Below are positions 1 through 6,185 of a DNA stretch of 9,993 nt, piece by piece; positions within the stretch are counted from its first letter, which is position 1; each line of letters starts with the position of its first letter. The stretch lies in contig CAYVIN010000124.1 in NCBI GenBank assembly GCA_964451375.1, forward strand, positions 1-9,993. Reading direction: 5' to 3'. Made by a program: the position numbers and the translations under genes. Origin of the DNA: JAGXQV01 sp964451375. GTDB lineage: Bacteria > Pseudomonadota > Gammaproteobacteria > Burkholderiales > Sulfuricellaceae. The notes beneath the pieces were generated by a model. It was not told the origin of the DNA, did no database searches, and was given only the letters and a program-made list of their open reading frames with translations.

Positions 1-1592
1 AGAATCTGCATACCCCCGGCCTGCCATTGGAAGCCGTGTTCAAACGAGTGCGCAATGGTGTGATGCAAGCCAGCGGCGATGCACAGACGCCGTGGGAGTC
101 TTCCTCATTGACGGGTGACTTCTACTTCATCTTCACCGGCTCCACGACGGTCAATGTCCAAACACCAGCGGGCCCAGCAACACCTGCCACTCGCATCAAG
201 ACCAATGCCGAGGTTGAGCAAGAACTGTGGGATAGCATCAAGGATGCCAGTAGCACCGACGCCCTGAATGAATATCTCCGGCACTATCCGAAGGGTAAGT
301 ACGTTGCTCAGGCCAAAATACTGCTCGCCAAGCTGAAGAAAGGCATTAGCGGCGAACCAATCAAACCCGCGACGCCCACCCCTGCTACCGTAAGCCCCGA
401 TGATGCCCTGTGGTCGGCGGTGGAGCGCGGCAACAGCGCCGATGACTACGACGCCTATCTGAATCAATACCCCAAGGGCAAATACGCAGCCCTCGCCAAG
501 AGCCGCAAGCAGAGACTGGAAGAACAGGCCCAGCGCGAAGCCATCCAGAAGGAACAGGATGCCTGGAACAGCGCCGAGAACGGCAACAGCGAAGAGACTT
601 ACAACGCTTATCTCAAGGTCTACCCGGTCGGGCAATACGCCCAACTCGCCCAGGGACGCATCCGTAAACTGCAAACTGATACCAAGGCCCGCGCCGAACA
701 GGAAGCGCGGCAACGGGAAACTGAGGCCCGCCAGCGCGAAGCAGAAGCACAAGCGAAAGCCGAACAAGCCCTCTGGCAACAAGCCGAGCAGAGCAACGAC
801 AAAGCCTCAGTTAACACCTATCTCGCTCAATACCCTGCCGGGCGTTACGCCAGCGAAGCGCGGCAGAAACTCGCCCGAATCGAAAAGGAAGAAGCTGAAC
901 TGCGTCCCGGCAAAGTCTTCAAGGATTGCGCCGACTGCCCGGAAATGGTGGTGATTCCGGCGGGAAGCTTTCAGATGGGGGGAACCAATGCAAACGAATT
1001 GCCCATCCATAAAGTCACCATCGCCAAGGCTTTCGCGATGGGCAAAACCGAAGTCACTCAAGGGCAATGGCGGGCCACCATGGGCAGCAACCTTAGCTCT
1101 TTTGCCCGATGCGGCGACAGTTGCCCGGTAGAGAATGTTAGCTGGAACGACGCCCAGGAATACCTGGCACGGCTGAACGCCAAAACCGGCAAGCAATACC
1201 GCCTGCCGTCTGAGGCCGAATGGGAATATGCCTGCCGCGCTGGGGGAAGACAGGAATACTGCGGCAGCGACAGTGTAGACAGCGTGGCATGGTATGCCGG
1301 CAACAGCGACGACAGAACACATCCGGCGGCGAGTAAGGGAGCCAACTCCTGGGGGCTGCATGACATGAGTGGCAACGTTTGGGAATGGACGAAGGACTGC
1401 TGGAATGACAACTACCACGGCGCTCCCACGGACGGCAACGCCTGGACGGGTGGAGATTGTGGACAGAGGGTGCTGCGTGGCGGAGGGTGGCATTACGGCC
1501 CAGACAAGGTGAGCTCGGCCAGTCGCCTCAAGGGCGGCTCGATGTTCCGGCACTTCCTCTACGGTCTTCGCGTGTCCAGGATGCTCCCGTAG
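1..1592 (+). CDS. Caspase-like peptidase / FGE-sulfatase-domain protein, first tandem copy (5' end outside window)
   Basis: The reading frame is open to the left edge, so the gene begins upstream; a TTG at 27 is an internal codon, not a real start. The first visible residues (NLHTPGLPLEAVFKRVR, then PWESSSLTGDFYF) match the end of a caspase (peptidase C14) domain as seen in the complete neighbour; the catalytic His and Cys are off-window. Numbered from codon 27, four degenerate helical repeats follow (Trp at 68, 129, 180, 250; pattern LWxxAExxN...YLxxYPxGxYaxxA, TPR-6-like), with an Arg/Glu/Ala-rich helix at 216-248. Residues about 293-521 are an FGE-sulfatase domain (PEMVVIPAGSFQMGG, LPSEAEWEYACR, GNVWEWT, VLRGG). 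The Cys pair expected near the C-terminus of active formylglycine-generating enzymes is absent, so a C-type-lectin-fold binding role is more likely than catalysis. The last 35 residues differ sharply from the downstream paralogue. Function in the cell is not established. Confidence 0.92.
   Translation, partial: NLHTPGLPLEAVFKRVRNGVMQASGDAQTPWESSSLTGDFYFIFTGSTTVNVQTPAGPATPATRIKTNAEVEQELWDSIKDASSTDALNEYLRHYPKGKYVAQAKILLAKLKKGISGEPIKPATPTPATVSPDDALWSAVERGNSADDYDAYLNQYPKGKYAALAKSRKQRLEEQAQREAIQKEQDAWNSAENGNSEETYNAYLKVYPVGQYAQLAQGRIRKLQTDTKARAEQEARQRETEARQREAEAQAKAEQALWQQAEQSNDKASVNTYLAQYPAGRYASEARQKLARIEKEEAELRPGKVFKDCADCPEMVVIPAGSFQMGGTNANELPIHKVTIAKAFAMGKTEVTQGQWRATMGSNLSSFARCGDSCPVENVSWNDAQEYLARLNAKTGKQYRLPSEAEWEYACRAGGRQEYCGSDSVDSVAWYAGNSDDRTHPAASKGANSWGLHDMSGNVWEWTKDCWNDNYHGAPTDGNAWTGGDCGQRVLRGGGWHYGPDKVSSASRLKGGSMFRHFLYGLRVSRMLP
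903..1466 (+). repeat. Duplicated FGE-like domain, copy 1 (partner at 3552-4115)
   Basis: The 188-codon blocks 903-1466 and 3552-4115 align without gaps, and I count 147 identical residues (about 78%). DNA identity is also high, with exact runs such as GGCAAGCAATACCGCCTGCC in both. The first helical repeat of each gene also shares long exact DNA (GAGGTTGAGCAAGAACTGTG near 211 and 2634). The genes therefore arose by tandem duplication, or are kept alike by gene conversion. Confidence 0.85.
1485..1589 (+). other. C-terminal hypervariable segment of the first FGE-like domain
   Basis: This segment runs from just after the VLRGG motif to the stop. It encodes 35 residues (GWHYGPDKVSSASR... ending VSRMLP). 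Only about 7-8 positions match the paralogue's 37-residue equivalent, although the preceding 188 residues are about 78% identical. Many codons end in C (TAC, GGC, GAC, AGC, CGC, CTC, TTC, CAC), which is compatible with AAC template codons diversified at adenines. That reading is inference, because no template is visible. Confidence 0.5.
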
Positions 1593-1643
1593 CGCAGGAA
1601 GCTTAGCTTTTGCTTTTTTACCCTTTCTCCCCTTACCCTTGGT

Positions 1644-1781
1644 AAGGCGTTGAACGAAGGCAAGCGCGACTTCACCATCCCCGAAGCCAGTCTGCCCAAA
1701 GGCAGCCACCGCCCAACCTTGCAGGTAGCCGACACCAAGGGCCGGCAAGGCGAAATGGAACTGAATTTCACGGTCGAGTAG
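1644..1781 (+). pseudogene. In-frame coding remnant between the two caspase/FGE-like genes
   Basis: About 45 codons read as GKALNEGKRDFTIPEASLPK, then GSHRPTLQVADTKGRQGEME, then LNFTVE, ending in TAG at 1779-1781. The composition looks like real protein (the C-terminal beta-strands of an Ig-like or similar domain), but no start codon or ribosome site serves it. It lies in the same frame as the upstream gene, separated from that gene's stop by a pyrimidine-rich stretch (about 1606-1640). It could be the tail of a longer ancestral gene cut off by a new C-terminus, or debris from the duplication. I do not recognise the family. Confidence 0.45.
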
Positions 1782-1841
1782 TCAGCGCCGAAATCAAGAC
1801 AACTGTAGCAACGCCCTATAACCAGCGAAGAACTTGTGACG

Positions 1842-4247
1842 ATGAAGCCCCTTTACCGCTTTCTGTTTGCCATTCTCCTACTGGCCGTTACCCCGCTCCA
1901 AGCTGCCGAAACGCGCGTTGCCTTGGTGGTCGGCAACAGCACCTATCCCAGTTCGCGCCTGGACAATCCCAAGAACGACGCCACCGCCATGGCCGCCACC
2001 TTTCGTCGTCTGGGGTTCGATGTCGAACTCATCATCGACGCCAGCAAAGCGGATTTTGACGCGGCTCAGAAACGCTTTGCAGTTAAAGCCGACAAAGCCA
2101 CTGCCGCCGTGCTGTTCTATGCCGGACACGGCATACAGGCCAATAACTTCAACTACCTCGTCCCGATTGACGCCAAGCCGCAAAGCGAGCGTGACCTCAA
2201 GCGGGAAATGGTCAAGCTCGACGACATCATTGACGACATGGGCAACGCCAAGGTCAAACTGGTGTTCTTCGACGCCTGCCGCGACAACCCCCTGGCGCGC
2301 AGTTTTGGTCGGGGCGGCACACGCGGCATGGCGGCACCGAACGAAGCCAGCGGCACACTCATTTCCTTCGCCACCAAGCATGGCAATACCGCTTCCGATG
2401 GAGAAGGCAAACACAGCCCCTACACAGAATCCCTGCTCGCCGCACTGGAAAACCCCACCGAGGAAGTTCACGCCCTGCTGCGTAAAAAAGTGCAAGAGGC
2501 CGTCAAGAAGAAGACCCAGGGTCAGCAGGAACCCTGGGCCTACGGCAACCTCAACGGGGATTTCTACTTCATTCAGGGGCCGGTCAACATCACCGTCAAC
2601 CCAGCTGCCCCGCCGCGCATCAAGAGCGACGCCGAGGTTGAGCAAGAACTGTGGGACAGCATCAAGGACGCCAACAGTTCCGAAGCCCTCAACGAATACC
2701 TCAAGGTCTATCCCAATGGTCGCTTCGTCGCCCAGGCAAAAGTGCTGCTGGCCAAGTTCAGGAAAGACACTTCATCCCGCAACGACCCCCTCGCCGGCAA
2801 ACCCGCCTCAAACAAACCCGAAGACCCCGAAACCACCCTTTGGCGAGCAGTGGAGAACGGCAACGATGCCGACGACTACCAAGCTTACTTAAGCCAATAC
2901 CCCAAGGGAAAATACGCCGCCCTCGCCAAAGGGCGGATAACCAAGCTCAAGGAACAGATAACGCAGGAAGCGCGCAAAAAAGAAGAAAACCAATGGCAGG
3001 CCGCAGAAAACAACCCTGGCGAAAATGCCTACCAGGACTACCTGGTCGCCTACCCCAACGGCCACTACGCCCTGCTCGCAAGAAATCGCCTGAAAAAGCT
3101 CCAGGACGAACGGGCAGTCAGAGAAGAAAACGACCTGTGGCGCGCCGCCGAAAGCGGCAACAGCATAAGCGCCGTCAACACCTACCTGACCCGCTACCCC
3201 ACAGGCAACCATATCGTCGCGGCAAGGGCGAAGCTGGTGAGACTGGAGGAAGAACGCCTTGTCCGCGAAGAACTGGAACAATGGAAAGCCGCCGAAGCGG
3301 GTAGCGACAGGAACGCGGTGAATGCCTACATGACCCGCTACCCGGAAGGCAAATACCTGATGGCAGCCAAGGAAAAACTTATCCAGATTGCCCAACTGGA
3401 GAAAGAAGAAGCTGCCAGAAGGGAAGAAGACGAACACTGGCGCAAAGCGGAGAAAGCCAGCGACATCGCGGTCGTACAGGGCTACCTCGAGCGTTACCCC
3501 AGCGGTCGCTATCTGAAAGAAGCCAAACTCAAACACGCGGATCTGGACATGCGCCCCGGCAAAGTCTTCAAGGACTGCGCAGATTGTCCTGAGATGGTGA
3601 TTATTCCGGCGGGGAGTTTCCAGATGGGTGGAAGCGATGAGAGGGAATTGCCCATCCATCAAGTCACCATTGCCAAACCCTTCGCCATGGGCAAAACTGA
3701 AGTCACGCAAGGGCAATGGCGTTCCATCATGGGCAGCAACCCTAGCCATAATGACCAATGTGGCGACAATTGCCCGGTGGAAAAGGTGAACTGGAACGAT
3801 GCCCAGAAATTCATAGCGAGGCTGAACGCCAAGACTGGCAAGCAATACCGCCTGCCGTCTGAGGCAGAATGGGAATACGCATGCCGGGCCGGGGGAAGAC
3901 AGGAATACTGCGGCAGCGACAGCGCAGACAGCGTGGCATGGTATGGCAGCAACAGCGGCAGCAAGACCCACTCGGTAGCGGGCAAGCGAGCCAACACCTG
4001 GGGGTTGCACGACATGAGCGGCAATGTCTGGGAATGGACGCAGGACTGCTCAAATGATAGCTTCAACGGCGCACCAACCGACGGCAACGCCTGGATGAGT
4101 GGCAATTGCGACCGACCAGTGCTTCGCGGCGGGGCTTTTGTCAGCGAACCAAAGGATATCCGCGCCACCAACCGAAACCGCTACTGGTACGATTCGACTT
4201 CCCAGCACTGGATTACTGGATTTCGTCTAGCCAGGACACTTCCGTAG
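1842..4247 (+). CDS. Exported caspase-like peptidase / FGE-sulfatase-domain protein, second tandem copy
   Basis: Complete gene, 801 aa from ATG 1842; an in-frame GTG at 1836 is less likely because the ATG gives a clean signal peptide (MKPLYRFLFAILLLAVTPLQA, cleavage near residue 21) and has AGCGAAGAA upstream. Residues 24-245 form a peptidase C14 (caspase/metacaspase-like) domain: VALVVGNSTY strand, catalytic His96 in FYAGHG and Cys146 in FFDACRD, then GDFYF at its end. Residues 267-568 carry six helical repeats of 48-63 residues (Trp at 271, 334, 385, 433, 481, 533; YLxxYPxGxYaxxA core, TPR-6-like), two more than the first copy. Residues 571-801 are an FGE-sulfatase/C-type-lectin-fold domain (PAGSFQMGG, LPSEAEWEYACR, GNVWEWT, VLRGG, GFRLAR) without the active-site Cys pair of true FGE. 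Predicted periplasmic or exported: a ligand-binding head joined to a cysteine protease by a repeat stalk. Substrate and partner are unknown. Similar fusions are known among DGR target proteins. Confidence 0.93.
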   Translation: MKPLYRFLFAILLLAVTPLQAAETRVALVVGNSTYPSSRLDNPKNDATAMAATFRRLGFDVELIIDASKADFDAAQKRFAVKADKATAAVLFYAGHGIQANNFNYLVPIDAKPQSERDLKREMVKLDDIIDDMGNAKVKLVFFDACRDNPLARSFGRGGTRGMAAPNEASGTLISFATKHGNTASDGEGKHSPYTESLLAALENPTEEVHALLRKKVQEAVKKKTQGQQEPWAYGNLNGDFYFIQGPVNITVNPAAPPRIKSDAEVEQELWDSIKDANSSEALNEYLKVYPNGRFVAQAKVLLAKFRKDTSSRNDPLAGKPASNKPEDPETTLWRAVENGNDADDYQAYLSQYPKGKYAALAKGRITKLKEQITQEARKKEENQWQAAENNPGENAYQDYLVAYPNGHYALLARNRLKKLQDERAVREENDLWRAAESGNSISAVNTYLTRYPTGNHIVAARAKLVRLEEERLVREELEQWKAAEAGSDRNAVNAYMTRYPEGKYLMAAKEKLIQIAQLEKEEAARREEDEHWRKAEKASDIAVVQGYLERYPSGRYLKEAKLKHADLDMRPGKVFKDCADCPEMVIIPAGSFQMGGSDERELPIHQVTIAKPFAMGKTEVTQGQWRSIMGSNPSHNDQCGDNCPVEKVNWNDAQKFIARLNAKTGKQYRLPSEAEWEYACRAGGRQEYCGSDSADSVAWYGSNSGSKTHSVAGKRANTWGLHDMSGNVWEWTQDCSNDSFNGAPTDGNAWMSGNCDRPVLRGGAFVSEPKDIRATNRNRYWYDSTSQHWITGFRLARTLP
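3552..4115 (+). repeat. Duplicated FGE-like domain, copy 2 (partner at 903-1466)
   Basis: Partner of the block at 903-1466, equal in length and free of indels. Substitutions are scattered, mostly on surface-type positions (NANE/DERE, LSSFAR/PSHNDQ, THPAASKG/THSVAGKR), and the core FGE motifs are unchanged. Confidence 0.85.
4134..4244 (+). other. C-terminal hypervariable segment of the second FGE-like domain
   Basis: The segment encodes 37 residues after VLRGG (AFVSEPKDIRATNRNRYWYD..., ending GFRLARTLP). Its overall plan, RATNRNR followed by GFRLART, resembles the variable repeats of FGE-type DGR targets, which derive from Asn-rich templates (known family feature). It is two codons longer than the equivalent in the first copy and matches it at only about a fifth of positions. 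Confidence 0.5.
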
Positions 4248-4306
4248 CGTAGCGCAGGAAGCTTGCCCGTTTATAAAAAATTGGTTGATCCATATTCTGA
4301 GGGAAG

Positions 4307-4340
4307 CCATCATCAATCCCCTTACCTGGGCAGATGATGG
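4307..4340. repeat. Stem-loop (8-bp inverted repeat CCATCATC/GATGATGG)
   Basis: CCATCATC at 4307-4314 pairs perfectly with GATGATGG at 4333-4340, and inside the loop CCC (4318-4320) can pair with GGG (4328-4330). It sits 60 nt after the second caspase/FGE gene. No T-tract follows, so it is not a classical terminator; it could be an mRNA 3'-end structure or a recombination-site feature. Confidence 0.4.
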
Positions 4341-4360
4341 ACAGAAGGCTGCGAACGCCT

Positions 4361-4425
4361 GAAATTACGGGTTGGAGCACTGCCTTCACACTCAGGGGGC
4401 TGGTTCGATCCCAGAACCGCCACCA
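4361..4425 (+). pseudogene. Degenerate tRNA (Val-CAC-like) 3' portion
   Basis: From 4374, GGAGCACTGCCTTCACAC looks like the end of a D-arm, an anticodon stem and a loop TT-CAC-AC with anticodon CAC (Val). Positions 4400-4414 make a T-arm (CTGG TTCGATC CCAG), and the acceptor strand ACCGCC is followed by ACCA (4422-4425). The molecule is broken: the 3' anticodon stem reads TCAG where GGCAG is needed, the variable loop is short, the acceptor strand is one base short, and no matching 5' acceptor strand or complete D-arm lies upstream. A remnant of a tRNA gene or of an integration site is more likely than a working tRNA. Confidence 0.45.
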
Positions 4426-4428
4426 GAC

Positions 4429-4457
4429 AAAGTCCCCCGGGGGGGCTTTATTGTTTT
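4429..4457 (+). terminator. Rho-independent terminator after the tRNA remnant
   Basis: An 8-bp stem AAAGTCCC (4429-4436) / GGGGCTTT (4442-4449), with one G-T pair and a 5-nt GC loop, is followed by ATTGTTTTT. It reads in plus orientation three bases after the CCA end, as expected for a tRNA transcription unit. It would also stop read-through from the caspase/FGE-like genes into the convergent oxygenase gene. Confidence 0.75.
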
Positions 4458-4495
4458 TCTGCGGACGCTTCTGGAATGTCGGGGGATGCCCGGCT

Positions 4496-5416
4496 TCAGC
4501 GATAACGCCCCTCGCAGTGTCCGGGATGTTCCCACGCAAAGTAGGCCACCCCGTTCTGTTGAAGCAGGTTGCCGCCGCTGGTGTTGCGGCGGTGATCGCG
4601 CTCGTAGTTGCCGACCACGGAATAGTGGGTTGCGAAGCTCCGGCGCGGAAGCGCCGGGGTGGCGGGGGCGGTTGCGCCATGCACCAGCAAGGGGTGGAAC
4701 ACTACGATGGTTCCCGCCGGTACGGTCAGGTAGACTTTTTGCAGCCCCTGACGGGCGCACTCGGATTCGAGAAATTCGCCATAGCGGGTGATGTCGCGCA
4801 CATCTTCCCCGCAGATCATGACATTGTCGGGAGTGAAGGCGTAGGGCGCGACCAGTCGATGGGAATTGGGCGCGACGAACAAAGCGCCCTGATCGGCGTT
4901 GATGTCTTCGAGGGCGATCCAGCCTGTAGCGGTCATGCGGGGATGATCAACATGCAGATAGGGCAGGTCGGCATGCGCCGGCTTCTCGGAACTGAAATGG
5001 AAGTATTGCGACTGCATGATAATCGGGATGCCATCCAGCACCGTCCGCAGAATCCGCGCCAGAGGCGGATAGGTAACGATCTCGCAGGCCGCCGCCGAAA
5101 TGTTTTGCAAGTCGAGCAGGCCGTAGCGGCGGCCCTCCACCATCTCGGGGCGGCACAGTCCGCGTTCGAGGATTCCAACTCCCGGGCGGTGCAGCCGAAA
5201 CGGATGGCGTTCCGCGTACAAGCGCTCCAGGTCATCGAGAGCGCGGTGGATCAACGTTTGGGGGATTATTTCAGGAAGGATCGCGTAGCCCACCTCGAAA
5301 TAGCGTTGCGCCAATTCCGCCGTGCTCCGCGCCGTCGCGACCATCGCCGCGTCCATACCCCAATCCGCTTGCATCGCCAATTGCGATGGCGACAATTTCG
5401 GCACATCCACGAACAT
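4496..5416 (-). CDS. Phytanoyl-CoA dioxygenase (PhyH) family Fe(II)/2-oxoglutarate-dependent oxygenase
   Basis: The protein has 306 aa, usual for the family, and no signal peptide, so it is cytosolic. The double-stranded beta-helix iron site is visible: HxD is best placed at His148-Ala-Asp150 (HADLPY, 18 residues before Trp166 of GWIALED, the usual spacing). The distal His is His246 in FHPLLVHGA, and the 2-oxoglutarate-binding Arg is Arg258 or Arg259 (PRRSFATHY). GALFVAPNSHR at about 177-187 matches the family's G-x-L..PGSH segment. Members hydroxylate small metabolites, ectoine or acyl-CoA thioesters with O2 and 2-oxoglutarate; the substrate cannot be told here. ATG 5414-5416 is supported by GAGAGG at 5425-5430, 8 nt upstream. 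The gene is transcribed alone, divergent from the FKBP gene. Confidence 0.9.
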   Translation of the reverse strand: MFVDVPKLSPSQLAMQADWGMDAAMVATARSTAELAQRYFEVGYAILPEIIPQTLIHRALDDLERLYAERHPFRLHRPGVGILERGLCRPEMVEGRRYGLLDLQNISAAACEIVTYPPLARILRTVLDGIPIIMQSQYFHFSSEKPAHADLPYLHVDHPRMTATGWIALEDINADQGALFVAPNSHRLVAPYAFTPDNVMICGEDVRDITRYGEFLESECARQGLQKVYLTVPAGTIVVFHPLLVHGATAPATPALPRRSFATHYSVVGNYERDHRRNTSGGNLLQQNGVAYFAWEHPGHCEGRYR

Positions 5417-5428
5417 GAAGTTTGCCTC

Positions 5429-5476
5429 TCAAGGAAGCGCGCCGAATCGCCGCGCGGTGAGTTGGAAAACCTCCAT
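5429..5476 (-). other. Possible 15-codon leader ORF upstream of the oxygenase gene
   Basis: ATG 5474-5476 opens MEVFQLTARRFGALP and stops at TGA 5429-5431. It has a strong-looking GAGGGGG seven bases upstream. The stop overlaps the GAGAGG ribosome site of the oxygenase gene and lies in the same frame. Translational coupling is possible; chance is equally possible for so short a frame. Confidence 0.25.
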
Positions 5477-5648
5477 GATATCCCCCTCGGAACGCCGCCG
5501 ATAGACTTGGCGAGGGCGATCAGCGGGGCTTCAAAATGGCGTGGCGCGACGACAAAAAATGAAATACTCGCAGCCCGCTATCGGTACAATCCGTTTTTCT
5601 GTTTTTGACGTAATTCCCCGATTAACCTTCCAACCGAGAAAGTTTCCC

Positions 5649-6077
5649 ATGAAAAACCTGGCTACCCTGATTGTTTCGATGTCTTTCGCTGTAACGCTTG
5701 GCGCACACGCCGCCACATCTGCCGCCCCGGCGACCCCCCAGGAAATCAAGACTCCTTCCGGGATCGGCATCACCACCTTGAAAGAAGGCAGTGGCGCAAG
5801 CCCGAAAGCCAGCGAAACGGTCAAGGTTCATTATCGCGGTGCCCTCCCCGACGGGACGGAATTCGACAGCTCCCACAAACGCGGGCAACCCGCCACCTTC
5901 CCCCTGAATCGCGTCATCCCGTGCTGGACGGAAGGGGTGCAGACCATGAAAACCGGCGGCAAAGCCAGGCTGGTGTGCCCCGGCAACCTCGCCTACGGCC
6001 CGCGCGGCATCCCGGGAACCATCCCTCCCAATGCAACCCTGATTTTCGAGGTGGAGTTGCTGGAAATTGTCAAATAA
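5649..6077 (+). CDS. Exported FKBP-type peptidyl-prolyl cis-trans isomerase
   Basis: The protein has 142 aa. ATG 5649 is chosen over the upstream in-frame codon at 5541 because it starts a standard Sec signal peptide (MKNLATLIVSMSFAVTLGAHA, cleavage near residue 21) and has AGAAAG six bases upstream. One FKBP domain spans about 38-142. The proline-binding pocket is complete by alignment to human FKBP12: Tyr62, Phe72-Asp73 (GTEFDSS), Val89-Ile90, Trp93 (VIPCWTEG), Tyr116 (NLAYGPRG), Phe133. It should catalyse peptidyl-prolyl isomerisation during folding of periplasmic proteins, like the C-terminal domain of Mip or FkpA, but it lacks their N-terminal dimerisation helices. Cys92 and Cys110 occupy positions where some Mip-like members carry cysteines. 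A TACAAT at 5585-5590 could be a -10 box; no clear -35 was seen. Confidence 0.93.
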   Translation: MKNLATLIVSMSFAVTLGAHAATSAAPATPQEIKTPSGIGITTLKEGSGASPKASETVKVHYRGALPDGTEFDSSHKRGQPATFPLNRVIPCWTEGVQTMKTGGKARLVCPGNLAYGPRGIPGTIPPNATLIFEVELLEIVK

Positions 6078-6185
6078 GCCGGTGGTGCAGGCAGGGCAAT
6101 CGCATTGTGGGGATGAAAGGCGGATTTCGCGCTTCGACCAACCCGCCTCCCCCTTTGCACATCCCCGATGGGGAGGGGCTGGGAG

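Noticed and set aside
27..29. TTG as start codon of the first gene
   Set aside because: The frame is open upstream and encodes caspase-domain sequence before and after this codon, so it is internal.
203..900. CRISPR array or short tandem DNA repeat
   Set aside because: The periodicity is at the protein level (about 40-60 residue helical repeats). The DNA copies differ and there are no uniform repeats with unique spacers.
1593..1640. Intrinsic terminator after the first caspase/FGE-like gene
   Set aside because: There is a T-rich run (TTTTGCTTTTTT), but the only stems before it are the weak AAGCT-T-AGCTT palindrome and a 3-bp AGC/GCT pair, too weak to call.
807..1748. Minus-strand frames over the first caspase/FGE-like gene, and similar ones at 2889-4010
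   Set aside because: The same shadow sequence appears under both paralogues because the sense strand is duplicated. They contain no domain of their own.
4361..4425. Functional tRNA or tmRNA gene
   Set aside because: The 5' acceptor strand and full D-arm cannot be found, the anticodon stem is broken and the acceptor strand is a base short. It was kept only as a remnant.
4334..5608. Long plus-strand open frame (424 codons)
   Set aside because: It lies antisense to the PhyH-family oxygenase, which has all family motifs and a ribosome site. The plus frame translates to low-complexity Arg/Ala/Gly-rich sequence without a recognisable domain.
5605..5633. TTGACG at 5605-5610 as the -35 box of the FKBP promoter
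   Set aside because: The hexamer 17 bp downstream reads TTCCAA, a poor -10, and transcription would start almost at the ribosome site.
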